Source: Streptomyces pinistramenti
Lineage (GTDB): Bacteria > Actinomycetota > Actinomycetes > Streptomycetales > Streptomycetaceae
Assembly (NCBI RefSeq): GCF_020564935.1
Contig: NZ_JAJCXB010000033.1
Span: 1-64,000, forward strand
Length of the DNA stretch: 64,000 bases
Direction: 5' to 3'
The translations under genes and the position numbers were made by a program. Below, one piece after another: positions 33,982-42,481 of this stretch (positions are counted from its first letter, which is position 1; each line of letters begins with the position of its first letter). A model generated the notes under the pieces. That model saw nothing but the letters and a program-made list of their open reading frames with translations. It was not told the DNA's origin and ran no database searches.

Positions 33982-35424
33982 ATGGCCGAGCTGCACGATC
34001 TGACTGCACTCGAACAGGCCGGGAGCATCAGGTCGGGGGCGCTCTCTCCCGTCGAACTGACCGAGCACTACCTCGCGCGGATCGAGCGGCTCGACGACAC
34101 CCTGGGGGCGTTCCTCACCCGCACCCCGGAGATCGCCCGCAAACAGGCGGCCGAGGCGGAGAGCGAGGCCACCGCCGCCCGCAGAGAGGGCCGCGCGCTG
34201 CCGCCGCTGCACGGCGTACCGGTGCCGGTGAAGGACCTGTCGCAGGTCGCCGACGTGCGCTGCACGATGGGTTCGCGTGCCTTCGCCGACCACATCGCCC
34301 CGGCCGACGACCACGTCGCGGGAAAGCTCCGCGCGGCCGGCACGATCCTGCTCGGCAAGACCAACACCCCCGAATTCGGCCTCCCTTGCTACACCGAGAA
34401 CGCCCTGGCGCCGCCCGCCCGCACCCCGTGGGACCTGGAGCGGTCGGCGGGCGGTTCGAGCGGCGGCGCGGCCGCCGCCGTCGCCGGGGGCCTGGCGCCG
34501 CTCGCGCACGCGTCCGACGGCGGCGGTTCGATCCGTATCCCGGCCGCGGCCTGCGGCCTGTTCGGCATCAAGCCCAGCCGCGGCCGGGTCAGTTCGGGGC
34601 CGCTGCTGCACGACATCACCGGCCTGAGCACGTCGGGGCCCCTGGGCCGTACGGTCGCGGACACGGCGGCGCTGCTGGACGTCCTGTCCGGCCCGATGCC
34701 GGGCGACCCGTACACCGCACCCGCACTGCCGCCCGGCGAGACCTTCGCCGCACAGGCCGGACGCGACCCCGGGCGGCTGCGCATCGCGGTGCTCGCGGAC
34801 GCCCCCGTCCCCGGCATCGACGTGCACGACGACTGCCGGGCAGCCGTCGCCGGGACCGCCGCACTGCTGTCGGAGCTGGGCCATCAGGTCGAGGAGCTGT
34901 CCCTGCCCGCCGACGACGGCCTCCTGCAGTCCTTCACCCGCGTCTGGTCGGTGATCGCGGCGATGCGCCCGGTGCCGCCGGAGCGCGAGGAACTGCTGAT
35001 GCCGCTCACCCGCCATCTGCGCAAGCGCGGCGGCGAGGTGACGGGCACAGATCTCGCGGGCGCGCTGCACGCGTTCCGGATGCTCGCCCAGACCGTCGCC
35101 GACGGCCTGATGCCGCCCGGCGGCGGATACGACATGATCCTCTCGCCGACGGTCGCCGCGCCGGCGCCGAAGATCGGCGCGCTGCGCAACGACGCCGACC
35201 CGCGGGCCGAGTTCGCCGCCATCGGCGCGTTCACGCCGTTCGCCGCGCTCTACAACGCCACCGGTCAGCCCGCGGTCAGCGTGCCGCTGCACTGGACCGC
35301 CGCCGGCCTGCCGATCGGCGTGATGTTCGGCGGCCGGTACGGCGACGAAGCCGGGCTGATAGCCCTGGCGGCGCAGCTGGAGCAGGCCAGGCCCTGGGCG
35401 GCGCGCAAGCCGTCCCTGTGGTGA
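33982..35424 (+). CDS. amidase (amidase signature family)
   Basis: The 480-aa enzyme has the Ser-cisSer-Lys triad: Lys in GVPVPVKDLS, cis-Ser in AGGSSGGAAAAVAGG, and nucleophile Ser in DGGGSIRIPAA. These enzymes hydrolyse amides or esters; GatA is excluded by the absence of a gatCB context. The ATG at 33982 follows GAGGG; upstream in-frame codons lack coding bias. The preceding BKACE gene could share a promoter, but the gap is 205 bases. Confidence 0.9.
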   Translation: MAELHDLTALEQAGSIRSGALSPVELTEHYLARIERLDDTLGAFLTRTPEIARKQAAEAESEATAARREGRALPPLHGVPVPVKDLSQVADVRCTMGSRAFADHIAPADDHVAGKLRAAGTILLGKTNTPEFGLPCYTENALAPPARTPWDLERSAGGSSGGAAAAVAGGLAPLAHASDGGGSIRIPAAACGLFGIKPSRGRVSSGPLLHDITGLSTSGPLGRTVADTAALLDVLSGPMPGDPYTAPALPPGETFAAQAGRDPGRLRIAVLADAPVPGIDVHDDCRAAVAGTAALLSELGHQVEELSLPADDGLLQSFTRVWSVIAAMRPVPPEREELLMPLTRHLRKRGGEVTGTDLAGALHAFRMLAQTVADGLMPPGGGYDMILSPTVAAPAPKIGALRNDADPRAEFAAIGAFTPFAALYNATGQPAVSVPLHWTAAGLPIGVMFGGRYGDEAGLIALAAQLEQARPWAARKPSLW

Positions 35425-35440
35425 CCGGCCCGCGCCCCCG

Positions 35441-36055
35441 CTACGGCTCGCGCGGCTCCGTCCCGCCGCGGGGCGCGGTGCACGGGCCGGTGGCCGCCGG
35501 CCCGCCGGAGCCCTCCGCGTCCTCGGCCGGGCCGCAGCCGCCCGCGGCCGTGCGTCCGGTCCGTGCCCCCTTGCCCGCGGTCACGGGGTCCTTGGCGGTC
35601 CGGTCGACGCGCAGCCGCCGGGCGCCGGGGCCCTGTTCGCCGAGGTTGTCGTAGGGGTTGGACAGCGCGCAGCGCTCCAGCGAGAGGCAGCCGCAGCCGA
35701 TGCAGTCGGTCAACCGGTCCCGCAGTTCGACGAGTTGACTGATCCGCTCGTCGAGTTCGGAGCGCCACACCTCGGAGAGCCTGGCCCAGTCGTCGTGGTT
35801 GGGGGTGCGCTCGTCGGGCAGCTCGGCGAGCGCGTCCCTGATCACCGCGAGCGGGATCCCGACCCGCTGCGCGGCCCGCACGAAGGCGACCCTGCGCAGC
35901 GCGTCACGGGTGTAGCGGCGCTGGTTGCCGGCCGTCCGGGTGCTGCTGATCAGCCCCTTGGACTCGTAGAAATGCAGCGCGGACACCGCGGCCCCGCTGC
36001 GCGCGGAGAGCTGGCCGACGGTGAGTTCATGAACCTTGAACGGAAGCTGAGGCAC
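35441..36055 (-). CDS. soxR: redox-sensitive transcriptional activator SoxR
   Basis: This is a MerR-family regulator with a [2Fe-2S] cluster that senses redox-active compounds. The N-terminal helix-turn-helix (VGQLSARSGAAVSALHFYESKG) is followed by the dimerisation helix and the cluster motif C118-x2-C121-x-C123-x5-C129 (CIGCGCLSLERC). In Streptomyces SoxR responds to the organism's own redox-active antibiotics rather than superoxide. The protein is 204 aa, with a Gly/Ala/Pro-rich tail of about 60 residues beyond the usual end. It converges on the amidase gene. Confidence 0.95.
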   Translation of the reverse strand: MPQLPFKVHELTVGQLSARSGAAVSALHFYESKGLISSTRTAGNQRRYTRDALRRVAFVRAAQRVGIPLAVIRDALAELPDERTPNHDDWARLSEVWRSELDERISQLVELRDRLTDCIGCGCLSLERCALSNPYDNLGEQGPGARRLRVDRTAKDPVTAGKGARTGRTAAGGCGPAEDAEGSGGPAATGPCTAPRGGTEPREP

Positions 36056-36132
36056 GGCTCAACCCTAGGCGGTGTCGTGAAATCCGGCCGCCCGCCCGGA
36101 TCACCGGCATCCGTTGACAGCGGGTGCCCGCA

Positions 36133-36157
36133 CTCAGCATGCTGAGCAAGCGCTTAG
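36133..36157. promoter_or_regulatory. TetR-type operator upstream of maoC-like gene
   Basis: A 16-base site CTGAGCAAGCGCTTAG (36142-36157) is nearly the same as the site at 37444-37459 before the TetR gene. A perfect 14-base palindrome (36133-36146) overlaps its left end. It lies 63 bases before the MaoC start. Confidence 0.7.
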
Positions 36158-36219
36158 TGAACGCACGGACGCGGCGGAGCGGGTGTCCGGCGCGCGGATC
36201 CTTCAGGAGGCAGACGGAG

Positions 36220-36681
36220 ATGGCAGAGCCCCGAGTGTTTGGATCGCTCGACGAGCTGCGGGCCGCGGTCGGCGAGGACCTGGGCACCACCGACTGGCTG
36301 GAGATCGACCAGAAGCGGATCGATCTGTTCGCCGAGGCGACCGGCGACCACCAGTGGATCCACGTCGACGAGGAGAAGGCCGCGGCCGGACCGTTCGGCA
36401 CCACCATCGCGCACGGTTACCTGACGCTGTCGCTGCTGCCCGCGTTCGTCCCGCAGCTGATGCGCGTCGACAACGTGAAGATGGGCATCAACTACGGCAC
36501 GAACAAGGTGCGTTTCCCCGCCACCGTCCCGGTCGGCTCCCGGCTGCGCGCCACCGCCAGGATCGCCGAGGTCACCGAGGTCACCGGGGGTGTGCAGCTC
36601 GCGACGACGGTGACGATCGAGCGGGAGGGCGGCGACAAGCCGGTCTGCGTCGCCGAGGCGGTCAGCCGCTTCTACCTCTGA
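36220..36681 (+). CDS. MaoC-like (R)-enoyl-CoA hydratase
   Basis: This 153-aa single hot-dog domain protein has the hydratase-2 motif: FAEATGDHQWIHVDEEKAAAGPFGTTIAHG, with catalytic Asp and His in the GDHQWIH segment. It hydrates (R)-specific enoyl-CoA. The ATG at 36220 follows AGGAGG. It is transcribed toward a TetR gene that has the same operator, and is probably repressed by it. Confidence 0.93.
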   Translation: MAEPRVFGSLDELRAAVGEDLGTTDWLEIDQKRIDLFAEATGDHQWIHVDEEKAAAGPFGTTIAHGYLTLSLLPAFVPQLMRVDNVKMGINYGTNKVRFPATVPVGSRLRATARIAEVTEVTGGVQLATTVTIEREGGDKPVCVAEAVSRFYL

Positions 36682-36686
36682 GCCGT

Positions 36687-36721
36687 GCCGTGCGGCGCGC
36701 CGGACGGGCGAGCCGCACGGC
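36687..36721. terminator. hairpin between maoC-like and TetR genes
   Basis: GCCGTGCGGC (36687-36696) and GCCGCACGGC (36712-36721) form a 10-bp perfect stem with a 15-base loop between convergent stops. Confidence 0.65.
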
Positions 36722-36748
36722 GCCACCGCCCGCTCCGGCCGGCCGCGC

Positions 36749-37378
36749 TCAGGCCACGTCGGCGCCCACCATCCGCAGCACCAGGTCCGCGTACAGCGCG
36801 CCGACCTCGTCGGGGGTACGCGGCCCGTCGGCGGCAAACCACCGGGCGACGTCCACGCACAACGACAGCACGGCGAGCGTGGTGCCCGGCACGTCGTCGG
36901 CCTTGAACTCCCCGCTGTCCGCGCCGTCCTGGATGATCTGGCGCAGCAGCCGGTCGGTCCTGCGGCGCTGGCCGGTGATCTCGGCGTAGTGCTCGGGGCC
37001 GAGCGCCTGGAGTTCGTACTGGATGACCCGGGCGGTGGTGTGGTGTTCGGCGTGCCAGCGGGCGAAGGTCCGCACCGCGCCGGTCAGCCGCTCGGCGGCG
37101 CTGCCGCCCGCGCCGGCCGCTGCGCCCATGATGCGCAGCGCCTTCTCGTGGCCGATGCCGCTGATGCGGTAGAGCAGCTCTTCCTTGGTCTTGTAGTGGA
37201 TGTAGAGCGCGGCGGGGCTCATCCCGGCCCGGCCGGCGATGTCGCGGGTGGTGGTGGCGTGATAGCCGCGCTCGGCGAACGCCTCGACGGCGGCGCCGAC
37301 CAGCCGCCGTGCGGCATCCGGAGTCACGTCGGCCCACTCCTCGCCGGTCTGCGCCGCCCCCTGCGCCTCCGCGTCCAT
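36749..37378 (-). CDS. TetR family regulator (MaoC partner)
   Basis: The 209-aa protein (226 if started at 37429) has a TetR helix-turn-helix: AFAERGYHATTTRDIAGRAGMSPAALYIHYKTKEELL. The C-terminal domain is of the acyl-CoA-type TetR_C. Start MDAEAQG at 37378 is preferred, but neither candidate has a good ribosome site. Its own upstream region and that of the maoC-like gene share a 16-base operator, suggesting autorepression plus control of the hydratase. Confidence 0.88.
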   Translation of the reverse strand: MDAEAQGAAQTGEEWADVTPDAARRLVGAAVEAFAERGYHATTTRDIAGRAGMSPAALYIHYKTKEELLYRISGIGHEKALRIMGAAAGAGGSAAERLTGAVRTFARWHAEHHTTARVIQYELQALGPEHYAEITGQRRRTDRLLRQIIQDGADSGEFKADDVPGTTLAVLSLCVDVARWFAADGPRTPDEVGALYADLVLRMVGADVA

Positions 37379-37443
37379 CGCACACCCCGCTTCTCGGCCC
37401 GCCGCGGGCCTTCCGCCGACGGATCGCACACCTTACCGCGCCA

Positions 37444-37459
37444 CTGAGCGCACGCTTAG
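37444..37459. promoter_or_regulatory. TetR-type operator at tetR promoter (MaoC system)
   Basis: CTGAGCGCACGCTTAG differs from the 36142-36157 site only in the central bases, and both keep the inverted CTgAGC/GCTTAG arms. Confidence 0.7.
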
Positions 37460-37506
37460 GAACGCCCGGTGCGCCCGTGGGACCACGCGCCGCGCGGCAG
37501 GGCGCA

Positions 37507-37841
37507 TCAGGCACGGGCCCAGAAGGCCGGGACGCCCGTCAGCGCGCGCCCTGTGACCAGCTTCCGGATCTGGCTCGCGCCCTCGTACAGGGTCATCACA
37601 CGGGCGTCGCGCAACAGCCTGCCGACGGGGCACCCGTCGATGTGGCCGGAGCCGCCGTACTCCTCGGGGACGGTGAGCCCCAGGAAGCCGACCCCGCCGA
37701 GTTTCCCGACGATGGCGCGGTCGACCTGTTCGGCGCGCGGTCCCAGCCGACGGCGTGCGGGGTGATCCCGCGGTCGACGAAGTCCTTGACGAGCCGCTGG
37801 ACGGCGGGCGGGCGGGCGCGGCGGATCCGCGGAGCCGCCAT
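37507..37841 (-). pseudogene. collapsed acyl-CoA dehydrogenase pseudogene
   Basis: The N-terminal piece (MAAPRIRRARPPAVQRLVKD ... VGWDRA) is in one frame. After a frameshift at about 37731-37742 (one base lost, or two gained) it continues in the next frame as EQVDRAIVGKLGG ... VPEEYGGSG. The sequence then jumps directly to the family's C-terminus, PVGRLLRDARVMTLYEGASQIRKLV. About 280 residues of the middle are missing. The original gene would have been about 380 codons. It is divergent from a TetR gene, and the intervening operator is intact. Confidence 0.85.
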
Positions 37842-37858
37842 AATTAGCGCTGCTAGTT
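37842..37858. promoter_or_regulatory. TetR-type operator between pseudogene and TetR gene
   Basis: AATTAGC (37842-37848) and GCTAGTT (37852-37858) flank a 3-base spacer; 6 of 7 positions pair. A near copy with the same spacing lies at 42335-42351 before the aldehyde dehydrogenase gene. Confidence 0.7.
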
Positions 37859-37887
37859 TTCCGGGAGCGGCCTCTACCATGTGCGGC

Positions 37888-38532
37888 ATGGCCCGTCCCC
37901 GCAAGCCCCTGCTGAGCCGCGAGCGCATCGTCACCACCGCGCTGGCGCTCATCGACGCGGAAGGGCTCCCGGCACTCTCCACCCGGCGGCTGGCCTCGGA
38001 ACTCGGCGTGAGCGGGCCCTCGCTCTACAACCACTTCACGACCAAGGACGAGATCCTCGACGCGGTCGCCGACACGGTCATCGCGAAGGTCGACGTGTCG
38101 ACCTTCGCGGCCGGCGGCGACTGGCGGGCCGGGCTGCTCGACTGGGCCCGCTCCTACCGCGCGGCGCTCGCCGCCCACCCGCACATCGTGCCGTTCCTCG
38201 CCCAGGGGCCGGGCCGCCGCCCCGCGGGCCTGAAGATGGCCGACGCGGCCTTCGGCGGCATGGTCGACGCGGGGTGGCCGCCGGGCACGGCGACCCGGGT
38301 CTGCGCGATGGTCCGCTACTTCGTGGCCGGCTCCGCCCTCGGCTCGTTCGCCCTCGGCTTCGTCGACGACCCGAGCGCCTACGATCCCGCCGACTACCCC
38401 CATCTCGGCCGGGCCCACCTCCTGGCCGAGCACCAACGCCGGGTCGACGAGGGGGCGTTCGAGGCCGGCCTGCTCGCACTGATCGACGGGCTCGCCCTGC
38501 ACCACCCCGGCCTCACCCCGCCGCCCGGATAG
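37888..38532 (+). CDS. TetR/AcrR family regulator
   Basis: The 214-aa protein has helix-turn-helix residues about 15-55 (RIVTTALALIDAEGLPAL, ELGVSGPSLYNHFTTKDEIL) and a TetR_C ligand domain. ATG 37888 is chosen; an in-frame ATG at 37879 is also possible. It is divergent from the acyl-CoA dehydrogenase pseudogene. I propose that it still represses the distant aldehyde/alcohol dehydrogenase pair through the matching operator. Confidence 0.88.
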   Translation: MARPRKPLLSRERIVTTALALIDAEGLPALSTRRLASELGVSGPSLYNHFTTKDEILDAVADTVIAKVDVSTFAAGGDWRAGLLDWARSYRAALAAHPHIVPFLAQGPGRRPAGLKMADAAFGGMVDAGWPPGTATRVCAMVRYFVAGSALGSFALGFVDDPSAYDPADYPHLGRAHLLAEHQRRVDEGAFEAGLLALIDGLALHHPGLTPPPG

Positions 38533-38697
38533 CGCGGCACCCCCGCCCTGCGACGGCGGGGCGGGACCGGACCGCGCGATGACGCCGCCGACCGCAGCAC
38601 GCCCCCTCACCGACAGACCCGCCCCACCTCCACTACCCCACACGTACCTTGCACCCCACCCGTAACATTCACAGGTCATAGATGTAGAGTGCACCAG

Positions 38698-38726
38698 TCC
38701 CTGACGGGCAGGGGCAGCGTCAGGGA
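38698..38726 (+). promoter_or_regulatory. leader hairpin just before urea transporter ribosome site
   Basis: TCCCTGACG (38698-38706) and CGTCAGGGA (38718-38726) are fully complementary with an 11-base loop. The ribosome site GGGAGG starts 3-4 bases later. The position fits an mRNA leader element that could influence translation, or a protein-binding palindrome. Confidence 0.5.
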
Positions 38727-38738
38727 GCGGGAGGCGCC

Positions 38739-39728
38739 ATGCGCCAGCTGGCAACGGTCGAAAGCCGTGACACCACAGGGCGATGGCAGCCCTTCGCCGT
38801 CGAAGTGCTGCGCGGCCAGGCGCAGGTCGACTTCCTGCCGAGTGCGCTCACCGGCGCCCTCTTCTCCGTCGCACTGTTCGCCGCGGGCTGGGAGTACGGC
38901 CTCTACGGGCTCATCGGCACGGCGGTCGGGACGGCCACCGCCCGCCTGCTGGGTGTCACCGAGAGCCGGATCACCACCGGCCTCGAAGGGTTCAACGCCT
39001 GCCTGGTGTCGGTCGGATTCGCGGTCTTCCTCGGTGCCGACCACTTCTCGACGGTGCTGCTCGCGCTGGCCGGCAGCGCGGTGGTCACCGTCGTCACCGG
39101 CGCCGTCGCGCGGGTGCTGGCGACCTGGGACCTGCCGACCTTCACCCTGCCGTACTGCCTGATGGCGAGCGCCATGACGATCGCGGCGCCCGGCTTCGAA
39201 CGGGTCTGGCACCACGGCACCGGCCTGGCCGCGCTGACCCATCCCGCCGGCGGCCCCGTCGCGCTGAGTCCGACCGACCTGTGGCACGCCTTCTTCGCCA
39301 ACTTCGCCCAGATCTTCTTCATGCCGCAGTGGTACGTCGGGCTGATCTTCCTGATCGGCATCTTCACGGCCAGCCGCCTCGCCGGTGCGATGGCCTGCGT
39401 GGGCAGCGCGGTGGGCATCCTCACCTCCTGGATGCTGGGCGCGCCCGCAGCGGAGGTGGCCGAGGGCACCATGGGCTACAACGCGGTGCTGGTCGCGATG
39501 GCGCTGTGCGGGGTCTTCCTCGTCGCCGACGCCTGGAGCCTGGGCTACGCGGTGGCCGGCGCGGTCGCGGCCACCGGACTGAGTTCGGCGATGGCCGCCC
39601 TCTTCGCGCCGTCCGGCGGCCACACCTTCACCTGGCCGTTCGTCCTGGTCACGATGGTCTTCCTGGTGGCCGCGCCGACCTTCCCGCGGCTGCGCAGGAC
39701 CGGAGCCGCGCCGGCGGACGCCGCCTGA
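38739..39728 (+). CDS. urea transporter
   Basis: The 329-aa protein has about 10 membrane segments in two homologous halves. Family signature segments are seen: GLEGFNACLVSVGFAVFLG in the first half and GTMGYNAVLVAMALCGVF in the second, plus the FFMPQWYVGLIFLIGIF helix, typical of bacterial UT channels (for example Yut). It should pass urea across the cytoplasmic membrane. No urease gene is in the window. The ATG at 38739 follows GGGAGG. Confidence 0.92.
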   Translation: MRQLATVESRDTTGRWQPFAVEVLRGQAQVDFLPSALTGALFSVALFAAGWEYGLYGLIGTAVGTATARLLGVTESRITTGLEGFNACLVSVGFAVFLGADHFSTVLLALAGSAVVTVVTGAVARVLATWDLPTFTLPYCLMASAMTIAAPGFERVWHHGTGLAALTHPAGGPVALSPTDLWHAFFANFAQIFFMPQWYVGLIFLIGIFTASRLAGAMACVGSAVGILTSWMLGAPAAEVAEGTMGYNAVLVAMALCGVFLVADAWSLGYAVAGAVAATGLSSAMAALFAPSGGHTFTWPFVLVTMVFLVAAPTFPRLRRTGAAPADAA

Positions 39729-39753
39729 GCGCACATCGCCTGGCGGCCATCCG

Positions 39754-40836
39754 TCAGTACACGATCAGGGCCCGGCCGCCCCTGCCCGCGAGCATCGCGT
39801 CGAAGGCGTCCGGGATGCCGTCCAGGCCGATCCGCTCGGTGACCAGCGCGGAGAGGTCGAGCGCCCCGCTGCGGACGTGCCCGGCGATGACCGGCAGGTC
39901 CTGGGCGGGGTCACTGTTGCCGTAGACACAGCCGGACAAGGTGCGGCCGAAGTAGAAGAGTTCCAGCGCCGAGAAGGTCACCTGCTGGTCCTGGCCGCCG
40001 ATGCCGACGACGGTGGTCCGGCCGCCGCGGCGGGTGGACGACCAGGCGGTGCGGATGGTCTGCGCGCGGCCGACGCACTCCACCGCGACGTCGGCGCCGT
40101 GCCCGCCGGTCAGCTTGCGGATCCGCTTGGCGGTGTCCTCGCCCGCCACCACGAACTCGGTGGCCCCCGCCGAGCGGGCCAGCTCCTCCTTCTCCGCCGA
40201 GACGTCCACCGCCACGATCGGGCCCGCGCCCGCGATCCGGGCCGCCTGGAGCGTGGCCAGGCCGACCCCGCCGACGCCGAACACCGCGACCGACTCGCCG
40301 GCCCGCACCCGGGCGCTGTGGTGCACGGCGCCCCAGCCGGTCAGCACGGCGCAGCCGAGCAGCGCGCCATCGGCCAGCGGCACGCCGTCCGGCAACGGCA
40401 GCGCGGCCGTCGCGGGCACCACGGTCTCCTCGGCGAAGGCCGCGGTGCCCAGGCCCGGGTAGAGCGGGCTGCCGTCGGCGGCGAGCGTGGCGTACGGGAC
40501 GCTCGCCGCGGCGCCCGCGTGGGCGCAGAGCCAGGGCTCGGCGAGCCGGCAGAAGTGGCAGTCGCCGCAGGACGGCGCCCAGTTGAGGACCACCTCGTCG
40601 CCGGGCACCACCCGCGTCACCCCCTCGCCGACGGCGGTGACCGTGCCCGCGCCCTCGTGCCCCAGGACGGCGGGCGCGGGCTGGCGCAGGGTGCCGTTGG
40701 AGAGCGAGAGGTCGGAGTGGCAGACACCGGCCGCGGCGAGCCTGATCCGGACCTGCCCGGGGCCGGGATCGGGCAGGTCGATGTCGGTGAGCTGCAACGG
40801 GGCGTTGACGGCGGGCAGTACGACGGCGCGGACCAC
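39754..40836 (-). CDS. zinc-dependent alcohol dehydrogenase (MDR family)
   Basis: The 360-aa enzyme has the catalytic zinc site GVCHSDLSLSNG and GHEGAG. Structural-zinc cysteines occur in CGDCHFCRLAEPWLC, and the Rossmann motif is VFGVGGVGLATLQAA. The Asp after beta2 (AVDVSAEK) indicates NAD. It lies 64 bases after the aldehyde dehydrogenase on the same strand, so together they would convert an alcohol to an acid. It is similar to mycothiol/class III-like ADHs, but the substrate is not known. Confidence 0.93.
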   Translation of the reverse strand: MVRAVVLPAVNAPLQLTDIDLPDPGPGQVRIRLAAAGVCHSDLSLSNGTLRQPAPAVLGHEGAGTVTAVGEGVTRVVPGDEVVLNWAPSCGDCHFCRLAEPWLCAHAGAAASVPYATLAADGSPLYPGLGTAAFAEETVVPATAALPLPDGVPLADGALLGCAVLTGWGAVHHSARVRAGESVAVFGVGGVGLATLQAARIAGAGPIVAVDVSAEKEELARSAGATEFVVAGEDTAKRIRKLTGGHGADVAVECVGRAQTIRTAWSSTRRGGRTTVVGIGGQDQQVTFSALELFYFGRTLSGCVYGNSDPAQDLPVIAGHVRSGALDLSALVTERIGLDGIPDAFDAMLAGRGGRALIVY

Positions 40837-40900
40837 GGGTTCTCCTCGGTGCGGAGGCGGGCGGGACGGGCGGGGGCGGCGCAGGCCCCGCCGGATCAGA

Positions 40901-42295
40901 TCAGAACTGCAGCGACTTCGTCTGGAGGTACTCGGCCAGGCCGTGCGGGCCCAGCTCCCTGCCGATGCCCGACTGCTTGTAACCGCCGAACGGGGCGAGC
41001 GGGTTGAAGCGTCCGCCGTTGATGTCGACCTGCCCGGTCTCCAGGCGGCGGGCGAAGGCCACGGCCTCCGCGTCGTCGCCCGCCCAGACCGCGCCGGCCA
41101 GGCCGTAGACCGTGCCGTTGGCGATGCGGACGGCGTCGTCCTCGTCCTCGTAGCGCAGGATCGACAGCACCGGGCCGAAGATCTCCTCCTGCGCGAGGGT
41201 CATGTCGGGGGTGACGTCGGCGAAGACGGTGGGCGAGACGTAGTAGCCGTCCGGGCGTGGCGCGTCGGGGCCGCCGGCGACGAGGCGGGCGCCCTGCCCG
41301 ATGCCCTGCTCGATGTAGCCGCGCACCCGGTCCCGCTGCCCGGCGCTCACCACAGGGCCGATCCGCTCGCCCGGGACGTACTTGGCGGCCGCCGCCGTGG
41401 CCAGCTCCACGGCCTCGTCGTACTGTTCCGCGTGGACCAGCATCCGGGTCCAGGCGCTGCACGTCTGGCCGGAGTTGGCCATCACATTGGCGACGCCGAC
41501 GGCGACCGCCCTGGCGAGGTCGGCGCTCGGCAGGATCACGTTGGCGGACTTGCCGCCCAGCTCCAGCGCGACCCGTTTGACGGCGGCACCGGCCAGCGCG
41601 CCGATCTTCCTGCCGACGGCGGTGGAGCCGGTGAAGGACACCAGGTCCACCCCTTCGTGCCCGGCGAGCGCCGCGCCGGCTTCCGGGCCCAGGCCGGTGA
41701 CGAGGTTGAAGACACCGGCCGGGACACCCGCCGCGTCGGCGCACTCGGCGAACAGCCGGGCGACCAGCGGGGTGTCCTCGGCCGGCTTGAGCACGACCGT
41801 GCAGCCCGCCGCGAGCGCCGGGGCGACCTTGGCGACGATCTGGTGCAGCGGGTAGTTCCACGGGGTGATCGCGCCGACCACGCCGACCGGTTCGAGCAGT
41901 ACCGTCGAGTTGCCGATGCGCTCCTCGAAGGCGTACGAGGCGGCCAGTTCGGCGTACGAACCGCAGACGGCGACGGGGATTCCCGCGTGCACGGTGCGGC
42001 TGAAGGCGAGCGGCGAGCCCAGCTCCGCCGTGACGGTCTCGGCGATCTCATCGGCGCGGGCGGCGAGTTGGTCGCGCAGTGCGGTCAGCAGGGCGGCGCG
42101 GGCGGCGGGTGCGGTGGCCGCCCAGCCCGGCAGAGCGGCGCGCGCGGCCCGGACCGCGGCGTCGACGTCCCGGTCCGATCCGGCGGGGACGGTGGCGATG
42201 ACCTTCCCGTCGGCCGGACCGACGACCTCGATCGTGCCGCTGCCCGCCGCGGGCCGCCAGCTTCCGTCGATGTACATCCCGTCGTGCTGCTTCAC
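40901..42295 (-). CDS. aldehyde dehydrogenase
   Basis: The 464-aa NAD(P)-dependent enzyme has catalytic Cys279 in NSGQTCSAWTRML, general base Glu in LELGGKSANV, and FTGSTAVGRKI for cofactor binding. GTG 42295 is the likely start because GGGAGGA lies 7 bases upstream; the ATG at 42277 is less well placed. It is first in a two-gene leftward operon with the alcohol dehydrogenase, and has a TetR-type site 40 bases upstream. Confidence 0.93.
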   Translation of the reverse strand: MKQHDGMYIDGSWRPAAGSGTIEVVGPADGKVIATVPAGSDRDVDAAVRAARAALPGWAATAPAARAALLTALRDQLAARADEIAETVTAELGSPLAFSRTVHAGIPVAVCGSYAELAASYAFEERIGNSTVLLEPVGVVGAITPWNYPLHQIVAKVAPALAAGCTVVLKPAEDTPLVARLFAECADAAGVPAGVFNLVTGLGPEAGAALAGHEGVDLVSFTGSTAVGRKIGALAGAAVKRVALELGGKSANVILPSADLARAVAVGVANVMANSGQTCSAWTRMLVHAEQYDEAVELATAAAAKYVPGERIGPVVSAGQRDRVRGYIEQGIGQGARLVAGGPDAPRPDGYYVSPTVFADVTPDMTLAQEEIFGPVLSILRYEDEDDAVRIANGTVYGLAGAVWAGDDAEAVAFARRLETGQVDINGGRFNPLAPFGGYKQSGIGRELGPHGLAEYLQTKSLQF

Positions 42296-42334
42296 GTCGT
42301 GGTCCTCCCGGGCCTGCTGGTGCGCGTCGCCCCA

Positions 42335-42351
42335 AACTAGCGCCGGTAGTT
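42335..42351. promoter_or_regulatory. TetR-type operator before aldehyde dehydrogenase
   Basis: AACTAGC (42335-42341), 3-base spacer, GGTAGTT (42345-42351), matching the site at 37842-37858 in arms, spacing and even the following T-rich flank. It links this operon to the TetR encoded at 37888. Confidence 0.7.
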
Positions 42352-42481
42352 TTTCGGCGCCAGAGCATCCGGGCGCGGGGCGGCGGTGCCGGCGCGTTCT
42401 TCCCCAAGCTCTCCACCACGTTCGAGCAGGGGAGACCCAATCCCCCGGCGCGAGGGCCCGGTAGGCGGGCACAACACCAGG

